DNA of 64,000 nt from Virgibacillus siamensis (GTDB taxonomy: Bacteria; Bacillota; Bacilli; Bacillales; Amphibacillaceae), in the NCBI RefSeq assembly GCF_900162695.1, contig NZ_FUIH01000006.1, positions 186,001-250,000 of the forward strand, in the 5' to 3' direction. Shown here one piece after another: positions 25,084 to 33,518 of the stretch; position 1 is the first letter of the stretch, and the number at the start of each line of letters is the position of its first letter. The position numbers and the translations under genes were made by a program. The notes under the pieces are model-generated. The model was not told the DNA's origin and made no database searches. It worked only from the letters and a program-made list of their open reading frames with translations.

Positions 25084-25154
25084 TAAATGTAAAGGCAGCT
25101 AAAGGATAAGCTGATTATACCAGTTAATTTGAGGTGCAACGAGGAGGTAATATA

Positions 25155-25931
25155 TTGGGAAAAGTATATTTAGTTGGAGCTGGTCCCGGTGATCCCGATT
25201 TGATCACAGTTAAAGGGTTGAAAGCAATACAACATGCAGATCTTATTTTATATGATCGACTAATTAATGAAGAATTATTAAACTTTGCGGCTAAATCAGC
25301 GGAATTAATTTTTTGTGGAAAGCGTCCCAATCATCACTCTCTAACGCAGGACAGAATAAATCACATACTCTGCAAATTTGCCAAGCAGGGAAAAGTTGTA
25401 ACTAGACTAAAAGGTGGTGATCCCTTTATTTTCGGGAGAGGAGGCGAAGAGGCGGAAACATTGAAACAAAACGGGATTTCATTTGAAATTGTCCCTGGCA
25501 TTACTTCCGGTTCAGCAGCCCCTGCTTATGCGGGAATTCCATTAACCCATCGGAATTATAGTTCGTCGGTTGCTTTTATCTCCGGCGTAAGTAAAACCGG
25601 ACAAAATGATGAAACCAACTGGAAACATCTTGCACAAGGAGTTGATACACTTTGTGTATACATGGGTGTTGGTCAGCTTCCCTTTATATGTGAAAGTTTA
25701 ATCCGCCATGGCCGTAATTCGAGTACGCCAATCGCCCTGGTACATTGGGGAACAACCCAAAGACAGCAGACAGTGGTTGGAACACTGAAGAATATTGTGG
25801 AGAAGTCCCATTCAATCAAGAATCCGTCCATGATTATTATAGGAGAGGTTGTACGGCTGCGGGAAAAAATTCAATGGTTTGAGCAGAATGCGTTGGAAGA
25901 ATCCGTCGCTGCACACGCCGTTACTGGGTGA
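25155..25931 (+). CDS. sumT: Uroporphyrinogen-III C-methyltransferase (SumT)
   Basis: 258 residues from the TTG at 25155, with GAGGAGG seven bases upstream. It methylates uroporphyrinogen III twice with S-adenosylmethionine to give precorrin-2, the first step to siroheme. The family motifs are VYLVGAGPGDPDLITVKG, LKGGDPFIFGRGGEEAE and VPGITSGSAAPAYAGIPLTH. Stand-alone methylase, not the multifunctional CysG. It begins the sumT-sirB-sirC siroheme set of this operon. Confidence 0.93.
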   Translation: MGKVYLVGAGPGDPDLITVKGLKAIQHADLILYDRLINEELLNFAAKSAELIFCGKRPNHHSLTQDRINHILCKFAKQGKVVTRLKGGDPFIFGRGGEEAETLKQNGISFEIVPGITSGSAAPAYAGIPLTHRNYSSSVAFISGVSKTGQNDETNWKHLAQGVDTLCVYMGVGQLPFICESLIRHGRNSSTPIALVHWGTTQRQQTVVGTLKNIVEKSHSIKNPSMIIIGEVVRLREKIQWFEQNALEESVAAHAVTG

Positions 25932-25946
25932 TAAGGGGGGGAGCGT

Positions 25947-26690
25947 ATGCAAGGTATTTTATATGTCAGTCATGGAAGTCGGATTTCAGAAGCAACTTCT
26001 GAAGCAGTTTCCTGTATCACTTCAGTACAAAAAAAGGTTGATATTGCGCTTCAGCAAATTTGCTTTTTAGAGCTGGCTGATCCGAACGTCATGCAGGGGA
26101 TTGACCAATTAGCAGATAAAGGGGCAACAAGGATTGCCATTGTACCTGTTTTGCTTTTAAGTGCTGGACACTATTATACGGATATTCCTGAAGAAGTAAG
26201 ACGAGCAAAATGGAAATACCCCCATATTTTATTTACTTATGGTCGGCCTTTGGGTGTACAGAACCGCTTTATAAACGTGTTGGAAAAGCGGATAGAGGAA
26301 ACGAATATACCGATAAGTCCCGATGCAAAGATATTGCTTGTAGGTCGCGGCAGTCGTAATCCCCAAACGAAAAAGGACATCGAATGCATTGGGAAAAAGC
26401 TTCAACGGGAAACGAATGCCAACCGTGTTAATGTCTGTTTTTTAGCTGCCTGTGAACCTTCATTTGAAGAAGCGTTACAGTCATCACTGGATCATGAGGA
26501 GTCGCCAATAATCATCGTTCCCTATTTATGGTTTACAGGAATACTTATGCAGTTTCTGCAAAAAACAGCAAAGAATACTAATGGCCGCGTTGTGTTATGT
26601 CAGCAGCTTGGTGATCATCCGGCAATGAAAAAGGCGCTGGAAGAGAAAGTGTATGAGTCTTTTGACATTCGGAGTGCAACAAAAATTTAA
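25947..26690 (+). CDS. sirB: Sirohydrochlorin ferrochelatase (SirB/CbiX type)
   Basis: 247 residues in two similar halves, as in long CbiX-type chelatases. It inserts iron into sirohydrochlorin to form siroheme. The active-site His residues are seen in YVSHGSR and in LLSAGHYYTDIP. Ribosome site GGGGGGAG. It sits 15 bases after sumT and 27 before sirC; together they supply CysI's cofactor. A cobalt chelatase role is unlikely because no cobalamin genes are nearby. Confidence 0.88.
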   Translation: MQGILYVSHGSRISEATSEAVSCITSVQKKVDIALQQICFLELADPNVMQGIDQLADKGATRIAIVPVLLLSAGHYYTDIPEEVRRAKWKYPHILFTYGRPLGVQNRFINVLEKRIEETNIPISPDAKILLVGRGSRNPQTKKDIECIGKKLQRETNANRVNVCFLAACEPSFEEALQSSLDHEESPIIIVPYLWFTGILMQFLQKTAKNTNGRVVLCQQLGDHPAMKKALEEKVYESFDIRSATKI

Positions 26691-26717
26691 TCTGAATATG
26701 GGTAAAGGATGTTACAT

Positions 26718-27350
26718 ATGGCACTAACACCGCTCATGGTGGATTTAACTAATAAAAATGTCATTATTGTTGGAGGTGGGCGTGTCGCTGAACGGAGGAT
26801 AAAGTCACTATTGGAAAGTGATGCTGTTTTAACCGTGATTAGTCCGAAAATTGGAGATGGAATTTGTGCGCTTTGGAAAAACTGCCAAATAGCTTTGAAA
26901 CAAAAGCATGTGGAGGAACAAGATTTAAAAGGGGCTTTCTTAATCATTATTGCAACGAACGATTCAGATGTAAATAATAAAGTAAGAAAAACTGCACCAA
27001 AAAATGCATTGATAAATGAAGCAACAGACGCTTTCCGGGGAAATGTACAATTTCCTTCCACCTTTAATCGCGGTAAATTGTCGATAAGCATATCGACCAA
27101 TGGGGCAAGTCCGATGTTTTCAGCAAAAGTAAAACGAGATCTTCTTCGTACATATGACGAGAGATACGGGGATTATATAGATTTTTTGGATGAAAGCAGG
27201 CAGCTTGTGAAGAATTCCTCTCTTGCTGAAAAAGAACAAATATTTCTTTTAAAGCAACTATTGACAGATCATTTTCACGATATTCGAATACAGAAGGAAG
27301 CCATCGATTGGTTGGAAAAGTTAATCGGTAAATCAACAAAATCCAATTAA
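26718..27350 (+). CDS. sirC: Precorrin-2 dehydrogenase SirC (Met8p-like)
   Basis: 210 residues from the ATG at 26718; the ATG at 26709 overlaps the AAAGGATG ribosome site. It oxidises precorrin-2 to sirohydrochlorin with NAD. The N-terminal Rossmann site is NVIIVGGGRVAERRI. ATNDSDVN and SISISTNGASPMFSAKVKRD are typical of the Met8/SirC family. Last gene of the sulfur operon. No clear terminator was seen before the csp gene. Confidence 0.88.
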   Translation: MALTPLMVDLTNKNVIIVGGGRVAERRIKSLLESDAVLTVISPKIGDGICALWKNCQIALKQKHVEEQDLKGAFLIIIATNDSDVNNKVRKTAPKNALINEATDAFRGNVQFPSTFNRGKLSISISTNGASPMFSAKVKRDLLRTYDERYGDYIDFLDESRQLVKNSSLAEKEQIFLLKQLLTDHFHDIRIQKEAIDWLEKLIGKSTKSN

Positions 27351-27617
27351 ATTTTTTTCAAATGATTCGTAATAATAAATGTTTAGTTGGATTTTGCACG
27401 ATAATTTTATATCGTTTTGCCTTTTATTATCTAACTTGACAAACAAAAAATAAAATTATTTGCGGAATTACTTGCTTTTTACGATTAGAAAGGGTAAAGT
27501 TAGAAGTGCAATAGGAAATTGAAGTTTGTAATACTTTACGATCTCTTTAACAAAGTGGTGTAAAAGTATTTATGATTCAATTACTTTGCACGATATTTGT
27601 ATAAGGAGGTCATCTTC
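27351..27617 (+). promoter_or_regulatory. Upstream region of the cold-shock gene
   Basis: 267 bases, very AT-rich. A possible promoter is TTGCTT (27473-27478), 17 bases, TAAAGT (27496-27501), leaving an untranslated leader of about 110 bases. Long leaders that refold with temperature are known for csp mRNAs, so this is a candidate RNA thermosensor. The promoter match is weak. Confidence 0.4.
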
Positions 27618-27815
27618 ATGACTGGTAAAGTAAAATGGTTCAACGCTGAAAAAGGTTTCGGTTTCATCGAGCGCGAAGACGGAGACGACGTATTCGTACA
27701 CTTCTCAGCTATCAATGCTGAAGGTTTCAAAACGCTTGAAGAAGGTCAAGACGTTGAATTTGAAATCGTTGAAGGAAACCGCGGACCACAAGCAGCTAAC
27801 GTAACTGCTCTATAA
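27618..27815 (+). CDS. Cold-shock protein, CspA/CspB family
   Basis: 65 residues from the ATG at 27618, with AAGGAGG seven bases upstream. One cold-shock domain: RNP1 is KGFGFIE and RNP2 is VFVHF, after the family start GKVKWFNAEKG. It binds single-stranded nucleic acids and acts as an RNA chaperone at low temperature and in normal growth. Codon choice is biased (AAC, GAA, GTA), as for a highly expressed gene. It has its own terminator. Confidence 0.95.
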   Translation: MTGKVKWFNAEKGFGFIEREDGDDVFVHFSAINAEGFKTLEEGQDVEFEIVEGNRGPQAANVTAL

Positions 27816-27826
27816 TAGAAGGTTCC

Positions 27827-27863
27827 AAAAGACTTGTCTCATTCGTGAGATGAGTCTTTTTTG
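27827..27863 (+). terminator. csp terminator
   Basis: AAAAGACT...TCTCA pairs with TGAGA...AGTCTTTT around a TTCG loop, followed by TTTT. Confidence 0.85.
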
Positions 27864-27950
27864 TGTTTAGGACAAATTTTATCAATTCGGGAATAGCAAC
27901 AGCGGCTGGTTTTCGTTTATAATGAATGAAACTGAATGAGGGGGGATTTC

Positions 27951-28640
27951 GTGACAGGGTCGTTTGATTGGCATAAGGAAGCGGAAGTGCAGTGGGATGG
28001 ACGTGCAGGATTCTGGAATGAACGGAGTAAAAAGATGTGGGATGACGGCAGCAGAAAAGATATACTTCCGTTCATTGAAAGTCATCTGCAGAAAGGAAGT
28101 TCCATTCTTGATATTGGCTGTGGGGACGGGTATGGCACATACAGGCTGCATAAATCGGGGTATGACGCAACAGGAATGGATCTGTCCAAGGAGATGATCA
28201 ATAAGGCGAAAAGCCGATTGGATGAGAATGAAATCGGATTTTTCCAGGGAGATATCTCAGGGATGCCGTTTGATAACGCCAGTTTTAATGCTGTTATGGC
28301 GATAAATGTATTGGAGTGGACGGAAAATCCGGGAGCAGCGCTTTCCGAATTACACCGTGTTTTGAAAAAGGACGGCACTTTGTATGCAGGGATCCTTGGG
28401 CCGGCCGCGGGTCCGCGCGCAAATAGTTATCCGCGTCTGCATGGTGAAAAAGCAATTTGCAATACGATGATGCCATGGGAGTTTCAGAAATTAGCCGCAG
28501 ACTTTAATTTTACATATGTGGACGGATTTGGTGTTTATAAAGAAGGGGTAAAACAACACCATCATCAAGGTCTGCCGCTTGATTTAAAACAGGCATTATC
28601 ATTTTTGTGGGTGTTTAAGCTGCATAAAGAAGGTGAATGA
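27951..28640 (+). CDS. Class I SAM-dependent methyltransferase
   Basis: 229 residues from the GTG at 27951, with GAGGGGG upstream; an ATG at 27936 lies before that site. Motif I for S-adenosylmethionine is ILDIGCGDGYGTY. Later motifs GMDLSKEMINKAKSR and DISGMPFDNASFNAVMAINV are typical of UbiE/COQ5-like small-molecule methylases. Substrate unknown. It overlaps the spacer to the next small gene and may form an operon with it and the ElaA-type acetyltransferase. Confidence 0.82.
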   Translation: MTGSFDWHKEAEVQWDGRAGFWNERSKKMWDDGSRKDILPFIESHLQKGSSILDIGCGDGYGTYRLHKSGYDATGMDLSKEMINKAKSRLDENEIGFFQGDISGMPFDNASFNAVMAINVLEWTENPGAALSELHRVLKKDGTLYAGILGPAAGPRANSYPRLHGEKAICNTMMPWEFQKLAADFNFTYVDGFGVYKEGVKQHHHQGLPLDLKQALSFLWVFKLHKEGE

Positions 28641-28641
28641 T

Positions 28642-28944
28642 ATGAGCAGAGAAGATATGGAGAAAAAGATTATTGAAAGTTATCGGCAAGATGAAAAAAT
28701 GATGATTTTAGTGTTTGCACAATGGTGTGTGAACCATGATCTTGACCCCGAAGAATTGTATAAGAAAGCATACCCTGACCAAATGAACAATCATGCACTG
28801 CAAGAGGCGCTTGAGTTGACCGTTCCCAAAAAGGAGTCGGAGGATATTCCTGATCCGACTGTGCTTCAGGTTTTGCAGTTGTTTGGAAATGATGATTTGG
28901 CATTTATCGTTCAGGAACAAATTGAAAAGCGGGGAAATAAGTAG
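28642..28944 (+). CDS. Conserved hypothetical protein, 100 residues
   Basis: I do not recognise the family. Acidic, helix-rich soluble protein without signal or membrane segment; it contains FAQWCVNHDLDPEELYKKAY and PDPTVLQVLQLFGNDDLAF. The start at 28642 has AAGGTGA upstream. It begins directly after the methyltransferase stop and its own stop overlaps the next GTG start by one base, so it is translated within a three-gene unit. Confidence 0.65.
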   Translation: MSREDMEKKIIESYRQDEKMMILVFAQWCVNHDLDPEELYKKAYPDQMNNHALQEALELTVPKKESEDIPDPTVLQVLQLFGNDDLAFIVQEQIEKRGNK

Positions 28945-29390
28945 TGGAATGGATAATTAAATCTTTTTCAGACCTGTCCACGCAGGAGTTATATGCACTG
29001 CTGAAAGCGAGAGTGGACGTTTTTGTGGTTGAACAGGAATGTCCATATCCGGAATTGGATAACTATGACCAGCAGGCAATGCATTATTTTTTGAAAGTAA
29101 ATAATGAAATTGCGGCAAATGTCCGTATTTTGCCGGCCGGTTCAAAATTTGAAGATGTTTCTATTGGACGTGTGCTGGTAACTGAAAAATTTCGGGGAAA
29201 TGGATATGCAAAGCAGCTGATGAAGCGGTCAATTGAATTTGCGGCTGCGGAATGGAATGCTCCAAAAATCCAAATCCAGGGTCAGGAATATTTGAAAAAA
29301 TTCTATAGGGAGTTGGGATTTAAACAAGTATCGGCTTCTTATTTGGAGGATGGAATTCCCCATATTGACATGAATTGGGAAGGCAATTAA
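28944..29390 (+). CDS. ElaA-family GNAT acetyltransferase
   Basis: 148 residues from a GTG that overlaps the upstream stop. The N-terminus is characteristic of ElaA proteins: LYALLKARVDVFVVEQECPY. The acetyl-CoA loop is GRVLVTEKFRGNGYAKQLM. ElaA substrates are unknown. Last gene of the small unit with the methyltransferase. Confidence 0.85.
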   Translation: MEWIIKSFSDLSTQELYALLKARVDVFVVEQECPYPELDNYDQQAMHYFLKVNNEIAANVRILPAGSKFEDVSIGRVLVTEKFRGNGYAKQLMKRSIEFAAAEWNAPKIQIQGQEYLKKFYRELGFKQVSASYLEDGIPHIDMNWEGN

Positions 29391-29466
29391 GGTATCAACT
29401 GTTTTGTTTTACACATAGTATAATTAGCGGTCTTATTAATTTCTGATGAGATGGAGGCTGAATGCT

Positions 29467-30126
29467 ATGATTACAAATGAACAGATGAACCAGTGTAAGG
29501 CTGCTTTACTTGAGCGGCAGGATGAACTTATAAACCTTGTGCATGATCACTTCGGATTGACACAGGCTTTCTGGAAAGAATCGATGCATGAATTATCAAG
29601 CTACGATAATCATCCCGGGGATATGGGAACCGAGATGTTTGAACGCGGAAAGGATATTGCATTGAACGAGCATGCTGAGAAGGAACTGGAAGATATTAAT
29701 GCAGCACTGCATGCTATTGAGAATGGCACTTACGGAATCTGTGCTGAATGCGGGAGAGACATTCCTTATGAACGCCTGGAAGCCATCCCAACTGCTGATA
29801 GGTGCATGGAGCATGCTGATCACAGCAATCCAATGGATGACCGGCCGATTGAGGAGCAGGTGTTCAGTCCAAATATTAATCCGGATGAAGTAACCCCTGA
29901 GGAACAGACAGCTTATGACGCCGAAGATACCTGGCAGGCAGTAAGCAGGTATGGTACATCAGAGTCACCATCCGATATTTATGGCGATCAGGATAATTAT
30001 AATGAGGTGTATCCGAACAGTGATGAAAATATTGGAAGTGTTGAAGATGAGGAAAGTTTTCTTGCGGCAGATTTGGAAGGGAACTTTACCGGTGTTACCC
30101 CAAACCATAAAAAATATGAAGAATAG
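29467..30126 (+). CDS. YteA-like protein with DksA/TraR zinc finger
   Basis: 219 residues from the ATG at 29467, with ATGGAGG ten bases upstream. A helical hairpin region (HAEKELEDINAALHAIENGT) precedes a zinc finger CAECGRDIPYERLEAIP...RCMEH, where the last ligand is His, as in the YteA group. The acidic C-terminal 90 residues are typical of YteA. In B. subtilis yteA is linked to late growth or sporulation; a DksA-like effect on RNA polymerase is only inferred. Its stop is followed at once by repeat element copy 2, which can serve as its terminator. Confidence 0.82.
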   Translation: MITNEQMNQCKAALLERQDELINLVHDHFGLTQAFWKESMHELSSYDNHPGDMGTEMFERGKDIALNEHAEKELEDINAALHAIENGTYGICAECGRDIPYERLEAIPTADRCMEHADHSNPMDDRPIEEQVFSPNINPDEVTPEEQTAYDAEDTWQAVSRYGTSESPSDIYGDQDNYNEVYPNSDENIGSVEDEESFLAADLEGNFTGVTPNHKKYEE

Positions 30127-30376
30127 ACATGAGGCTGGGACACATCAAAAAAGTGTAATTCAAAAGACGAACAATTAGAAAATTAGCGTAGGAAATATAC
30201 GGAGACTCCGGCGGGAGGAAAAGCCTAGGTGAGACCCCGCAGTGCGTAAGCACGAGGAGGCTCAGCAGCTGCCCGCGGAAAGCGAAGTATATTTCCGGAG
30301 CGGCTATACGCAGCATTTTCTAATTTGTTTGTTCGACTTTTTCTTTTGATAATACACTTTTGTCCCGGCCTCATGT
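30127..30376. repeat. Dispersed inverted-repeat element, copy 2 (full-length)
   Basis: ACATGAGGCTGGGACA (30127-30142) pairs with 30361-30376, 16 bp with one wobble. The interior is GC-rich: GAGACTCCGGCGGG, GAGACCCCGCAGTGCG, CGAGGAGGCTCAGCAG and GCCCGCGGAAAGCGAAG, with an inner inverted pair GGAAATATAC/GTATATTTCC. It sits between the convergent yteA-like and zinc-ribbon genes. Similar GC-rich elements are widespread in Bacillaceae genomes. Confidence 0.85.
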
Positions 30377-30389
30377 TTTATTTGAACTC

Positions 30390-31175
30390 CTAAAAGCCGC
30401 CCATAATGGAATTCATAAGTCTCCCCATAATCGTATCCAGAAAAAAGCGGATGAAAAAGCCGTACACCAAAAAGATGATAATATACAGCCCAAGCAGTAT
30501 ATAGATTCTGTCAAACCCATCCGACGGTTGTTCCAGCAGAATAAATGTTGGTGCGATAATAAGCATTCCGAGGATGCTTAATGATATAACCAGTAACGAA
30601 ATACCCGGGAGACCGACCAGGATACATACAATACCTGCTGCATAAAGAATGAAAAACGGTACCAGATATGCTCCATATTTTGCAACAACATCCGGAAATT
30701 TCACTGCCTGAACAGTCAATTTTGAACATAAAAATGTCAAGCCTGCAATCACGAAATACAACACGAACATCAACAGAAACGGTATTATGAAACTATCCAA
30801 AAATGATATATCAATCATAAATGAAAATCCCATGGATCCAAATGAAAGCGAGTTGATGATGAAATGGTAGCTAAGCGCCAGAAGCAATGCATAAAGGATA
30901 AACATAATGATACCTGAACTGAAGTCTGATTTATTCGCTTTTCTTGCTTCGCTCGGGTTTCGAATCAGTGCAAGTAAAAAGTGACCAAAATTAGCAACGG
31001 TCGTTTTTATTTTTACAGCCGTCTCATTGGATTGCTGTTTATTCTCATCTGATGTCTGTTTTTCGGAAGTTTGATCGTCAGTTGAATCCTCGTTCCCGAA
31101 AGCAGCCAATTCTTCTCCGCAGTTGGTGCAATACTTGCCTTCTTCTGATTCAAGGCCGCAGTTTGGACATTTCAT
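30390..31175 (-). CDS. Membrane protein with N-terminal zinc ribbon
   Basis: 261 residues from the ATG at 31175, after AAAGGAAG. The N-terminus is a rubredoxin-like zinc ribbon, MKCPNCGLESEEGKYCTNCG, followed by a hydrophilic Gln/Ser/Glu linker of about 40 residues. The rest has about five to six membrane helices, with a Yip1-like look. Zinc-ribbon membrane proteins of this layout are common in Firmicutes but their function is unknown. Single gene between repeat copy 2 and the htrA terminator. Confidence 0.75.
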   Translation of the reverse strand: MKCPNCGLESEEGKYCTNCGEELAAFGNEDSTDDQTSEKQTSDENKQQSNETAVKIKTTVANFGHFLLALIRNPSEARKANKSDFSSGIIMFILYALLLALSYHFIINSLSFGSMGFSFMIDISFLDSFIIPFLLMFVLYFVIAGLTFLCSKLTVQAVKFPDVVAKYGAYLVPFFILYAAGIVCILVGLPGISLLVISLSILGMLIIAPTFILLEQPSDGFDRIYILLGLYIIIFLVYGFFIRFFLDTIMGRLMNSIMGGF

Positions 31176-31256
31176 ATAATCCACTTCCTTTCTAAATTCA
31201 TTCTGAGTCTATTTTACCTATTTTTTGCAATGATAGCCAATATCCTTTGAGCATAT

Positions 31257-31290
31257 AAAAAAACCTGCAACGGAATCCGCTGCAGGTTTT
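31257..31290 (-). terminator. htrA terminator
   Basis: AAAACCTGCA (31260-31269) and TGCAGGTTTT (31281-31290) form the stem. On the minus strand a run of seven T residues follows. Confidence 0.85.
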
Positions 31291-31302
31291 GACAGGCAAG
31301 TT

Positions 31303-32649
31303 TTATTTTTGTTGTTCCCGCTCGGCCAGTGTCAATTTAACTGTATGGGCCTCACCATTGCGGTATACTTCCATTTCGACAGTTTCGCCGATTTTTGTTT
31401 CCGTGTACATATACTTCCGTAAATCCAGGATGGAAGTTATTTCATGTCCATTAATTTTTGTGATGACATCAAATTGCTCCAAATCCGCTTTTTCAGCGGG
31501 TGAACCCGGCTCAACCTGTGCAATGACCATACCGCCTTTAACAGAATCCGGAACCTGTACTTGCTGACGGTATTGCGGTGGAACCTGCTGGATTGCCACT
31601 GTGCTGATTCCGATGAATGGGCGTGCCACTTTTCCATTTTCCTCAAGCTGCTTCATAATTGGTTTGGCTGAATCAATCGGGATTGCAAAACCAATTCCCT
31701 CTACTTCACGGCGGGCGATTTTCATGGAGTTAATGCCAATAACCTTACCTTCCGAGTTTAATAATGCACCGCCACTGTTACCAGGGTTAATAGCGGCATC
31801 AGTTTGGATAACTTCGGTCACCCAGTCAGGTTGCTGATCGCCATTAGTATCAATGCTGACAGACCGGTCAAGTCCGCTGATAATTCCTTTTGTTACCGAA
31901 TTGGCAAAATTCATACCAAGTGGGTTGCCAACCGCGATAACTGTTTCGCCGACTTTCAGCTTTTTAGATGAACCAAGGTCCGCAACTGTGCTTATTTCTT
32001 TCCCGTCAACCTGAAGTACTGCCAAATCTGTCAATGGATCGGAACCAAGAACTTTTGCATTAATCCGATCACCATTATTCATGACAATTTTTACTTCTTC
32101 AGCTCCTGCAACTACATGGTGATTGGTTACGACATATGCCTTTCCATCTTCTTTTTTATAAATAATTCCTGAACCGGATCCCGCCTCTTTACTTTTTGTC
32201 CAGATATTTTGCTGCTGCATGTTCAGAACACCAACAACTGCTTTGGATGCCTCATCGATTGTCGATGCGACATTGACGTTACTGGAGGCGACAGTCTGCG
32301 CAATCTCAGGTGTTTGGGATTCATGTCCATTGGCTGCTTCCGTGCTGCTGCCGTTATTTGTGCTGCCTGTTGGAATAACGTTTGTAATAAACAATAACGC
32401 AACGATTATTGCAGCGATAACGCCACCAGCCAAACCGCTGATCAGTGAAGAAAAGCCTGATCTTTGCTTTTTCGGTTTCGGCTCTTTTGCTTTTGCGTTC
32501 GCTCTGGCCGTTTCAGCAATCCCTCTGTTGTCATTTTCCTGTTGGGGAGCACTTTTCTGCTGAGATTCATGAGGTATTTCTGCTTCGGTACGATCCTGAT
32601 TATCTGAGGAATGATGTTCAAATTCATGATTATTATCGTTGTGTTCCAT
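31303..32649 (-). CDS. HtrA-like S1C serine protease with PDZ domain
   Basis: 448 residues from the ATG at 32649, with AAAGGTGG upstream. The N-terminal 65 residues are cytoplasmic and charged, one membrane helix follows (LAGGVIAAIIVALLFITNV), and the protease faces outward. The triad is His178 (TNHHVVAG), Asp208 (PLTDLAVL) and Ser292 (NPGNSGGALL). One PDZ domain occupies the last 100 residues. It degrades misfolded exported proteins. It is divergent from cssRS, exactly as htrA/htrB in B. subtilis, so secretion-stress control is likely. HtrA, HtrB or YyxA type cannot be separated here. Confidence 0.92.
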   Translation of the reverse strand: MEHNDNNHEFEHHSSDNQDRTEAEIPHESQQKSAPQQENDNRGIAETARANAKAKEPKPKKQRSGFSSLISGLAGGVIAAIIVALLFITNVIPTGSTNNGSSTEAANGHESQTPEIAQTVASSNVNVASTIDEASKAVVGVLNMQQQNIWTKSKEAGSGSGIIYKKEDGKAYVVTNHHVVAGAEEVKIVMNNGDRINAKVLGSDPLTDLAVLQVDGKEISTVADLGSSKKLKVGETVIAVGNPLGMNFANSVTKGIISGLDRSVSIDTNGDQQPDWVTEVIQTDAAINPGNSGGALLNSEGKVIGINSMKIARREVEGIGFAIPIDSAKPIMKQLEENGKVARPFIGISTVAIQQVPPQYRQQVQVPDSVKGGMVIAQVEPGSPAEKADLEQFDVITKINGHEITSILDLRKYMYTETKIGETVEMEVYRNGEAHTVKLTLAEREQQK

Positions 32650-32732
32650 GTTTATGACCACCTTTCTATCGTGTTGGAATATGATTACAGTATTCAGTAT
32701 AGCCGTTTGATTTGGTAACCTATCGGCATAAA

Positions 32733-32806
32733 TATGTAAAAAGTGTGTAATTTACCTTTTTAGTGTTCACTACCCTCTTTTTATGTAAAAATAACAGTAA
32801 GATTAC
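32733..32806. promoter_or_regulatory. Possible CssR-binding direct repeats in the htrA-cssR gap
   Basis: Two similar stretches start TATGTAAAAA, at 32733 (continuing GTGTGTAATTTAC) and 32782 (continuing TAACAGTAAGATTAC), 49 bases apart. Each has GTAA followed by TTAC. They lie between the divergent htrA and cssR starts, where CssR should act. Binding is inferred. Confidence 0.45.
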
Positions 32807-32829
32807 ATTATGACAAGGAGTACGGGTTT

Positions 32830-33516
32830 ATGAGCAAACACTTAGGCGTTGTGGAAGATGATGCAAATATCCGGAATATCGTGTCCGCGTATTTAAAGAA
32901 GGAAGGCTATCAGGTAACATTGCTTGAGAATGCGGAAGATGCATGGGAATTATGGGAGACTCAGCCGCCTGACATGTGGATTTTGGATATCATGCTTCCC
33001 GGAATGGACGGATATGAGTTTTGCAAAAAAATCCGGAACGAAAGTGATGTCCCAATTATTATTATTTCGGCGAAAGATGATGAAATTGACAAGATACTCG
33101 GACTGGAACTGGGCGGAGACGATTATTTGACGAAACCATTCAGTCCAAGGGAATTGCTTGCACGAGTGAAACGTGTTTTTAAACGGGTGCACCCAAAAGC
33201 TGAATCACTGGATTCCCCCGATGGCAGGCTGAAAGTGGATGATCTGCTGATATATGAAAATGAACGGCGGATATTCTGGAAGGGGGAAGAGCAGGAAGTA
33301 ACCACAAAAGAGTATGACATGATTTTGTTGTTGGCGGAAAACAGGAACCGTGCTTTTTCACGTGAGGAGCTTCTGGTGAAAATTTGGGGAGAAAATTATT
33401 TTGGCAGTGACCGTGCCGTGGATGATCTTGTTAAACGGATACGTAAAAAATTGACCGGTATTTTAATTGAAACCGTCTGGGGTTTTGGATATCGGCTGCG
33501 CAGTGATGAGGACTAG
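32830..33516 (+). CDS. cssR: Secretion-stress response regulator CssR
   Basis: 228 residues, OmpR/PhoB type. The receiver has the acidic pocket VVEDD, phosphoacceptor Asp53 (WILDIMLPG) and Lys in LTKPFSP. The C-terminal winged helix includes EVTTKEYDMILLLAENRN and WGENYFGSDRAVDDLVKRIR, closely like CssR. Phosphorylated by CssS, it activates htrA-type genes on secretion or heat stress. The stop is two bases before cssS. Confidence 0.88.
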   Translation: MSKHLGVVEDDANIRNIVSAYLKKEGYQVTLLENAEDAWELWETQPPDMWILDIMLPGMDGYEFCKKIRNESDVPIIIISAKDDEIDKILGLELGGDDYLTKPFSPRELLARVKRVFKRVHPKAESLDSPDGRLKVDDLLIYENERRIFWKGEEQEVTTKEYDMILLLAENRNRAFSREELLVKIWGENYFGSDRAVDDLVKRIRKKLTGILIETVWGFGYRLRSDED

Positions 33517-33518
33517 TT

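Noticed and set aside
30127..30376. Insertion sequence or transposase remnant
   Set aside because: Only 250 bases, no coding frame and no visible target duplication; treated as a non-coding dispersed repeat.
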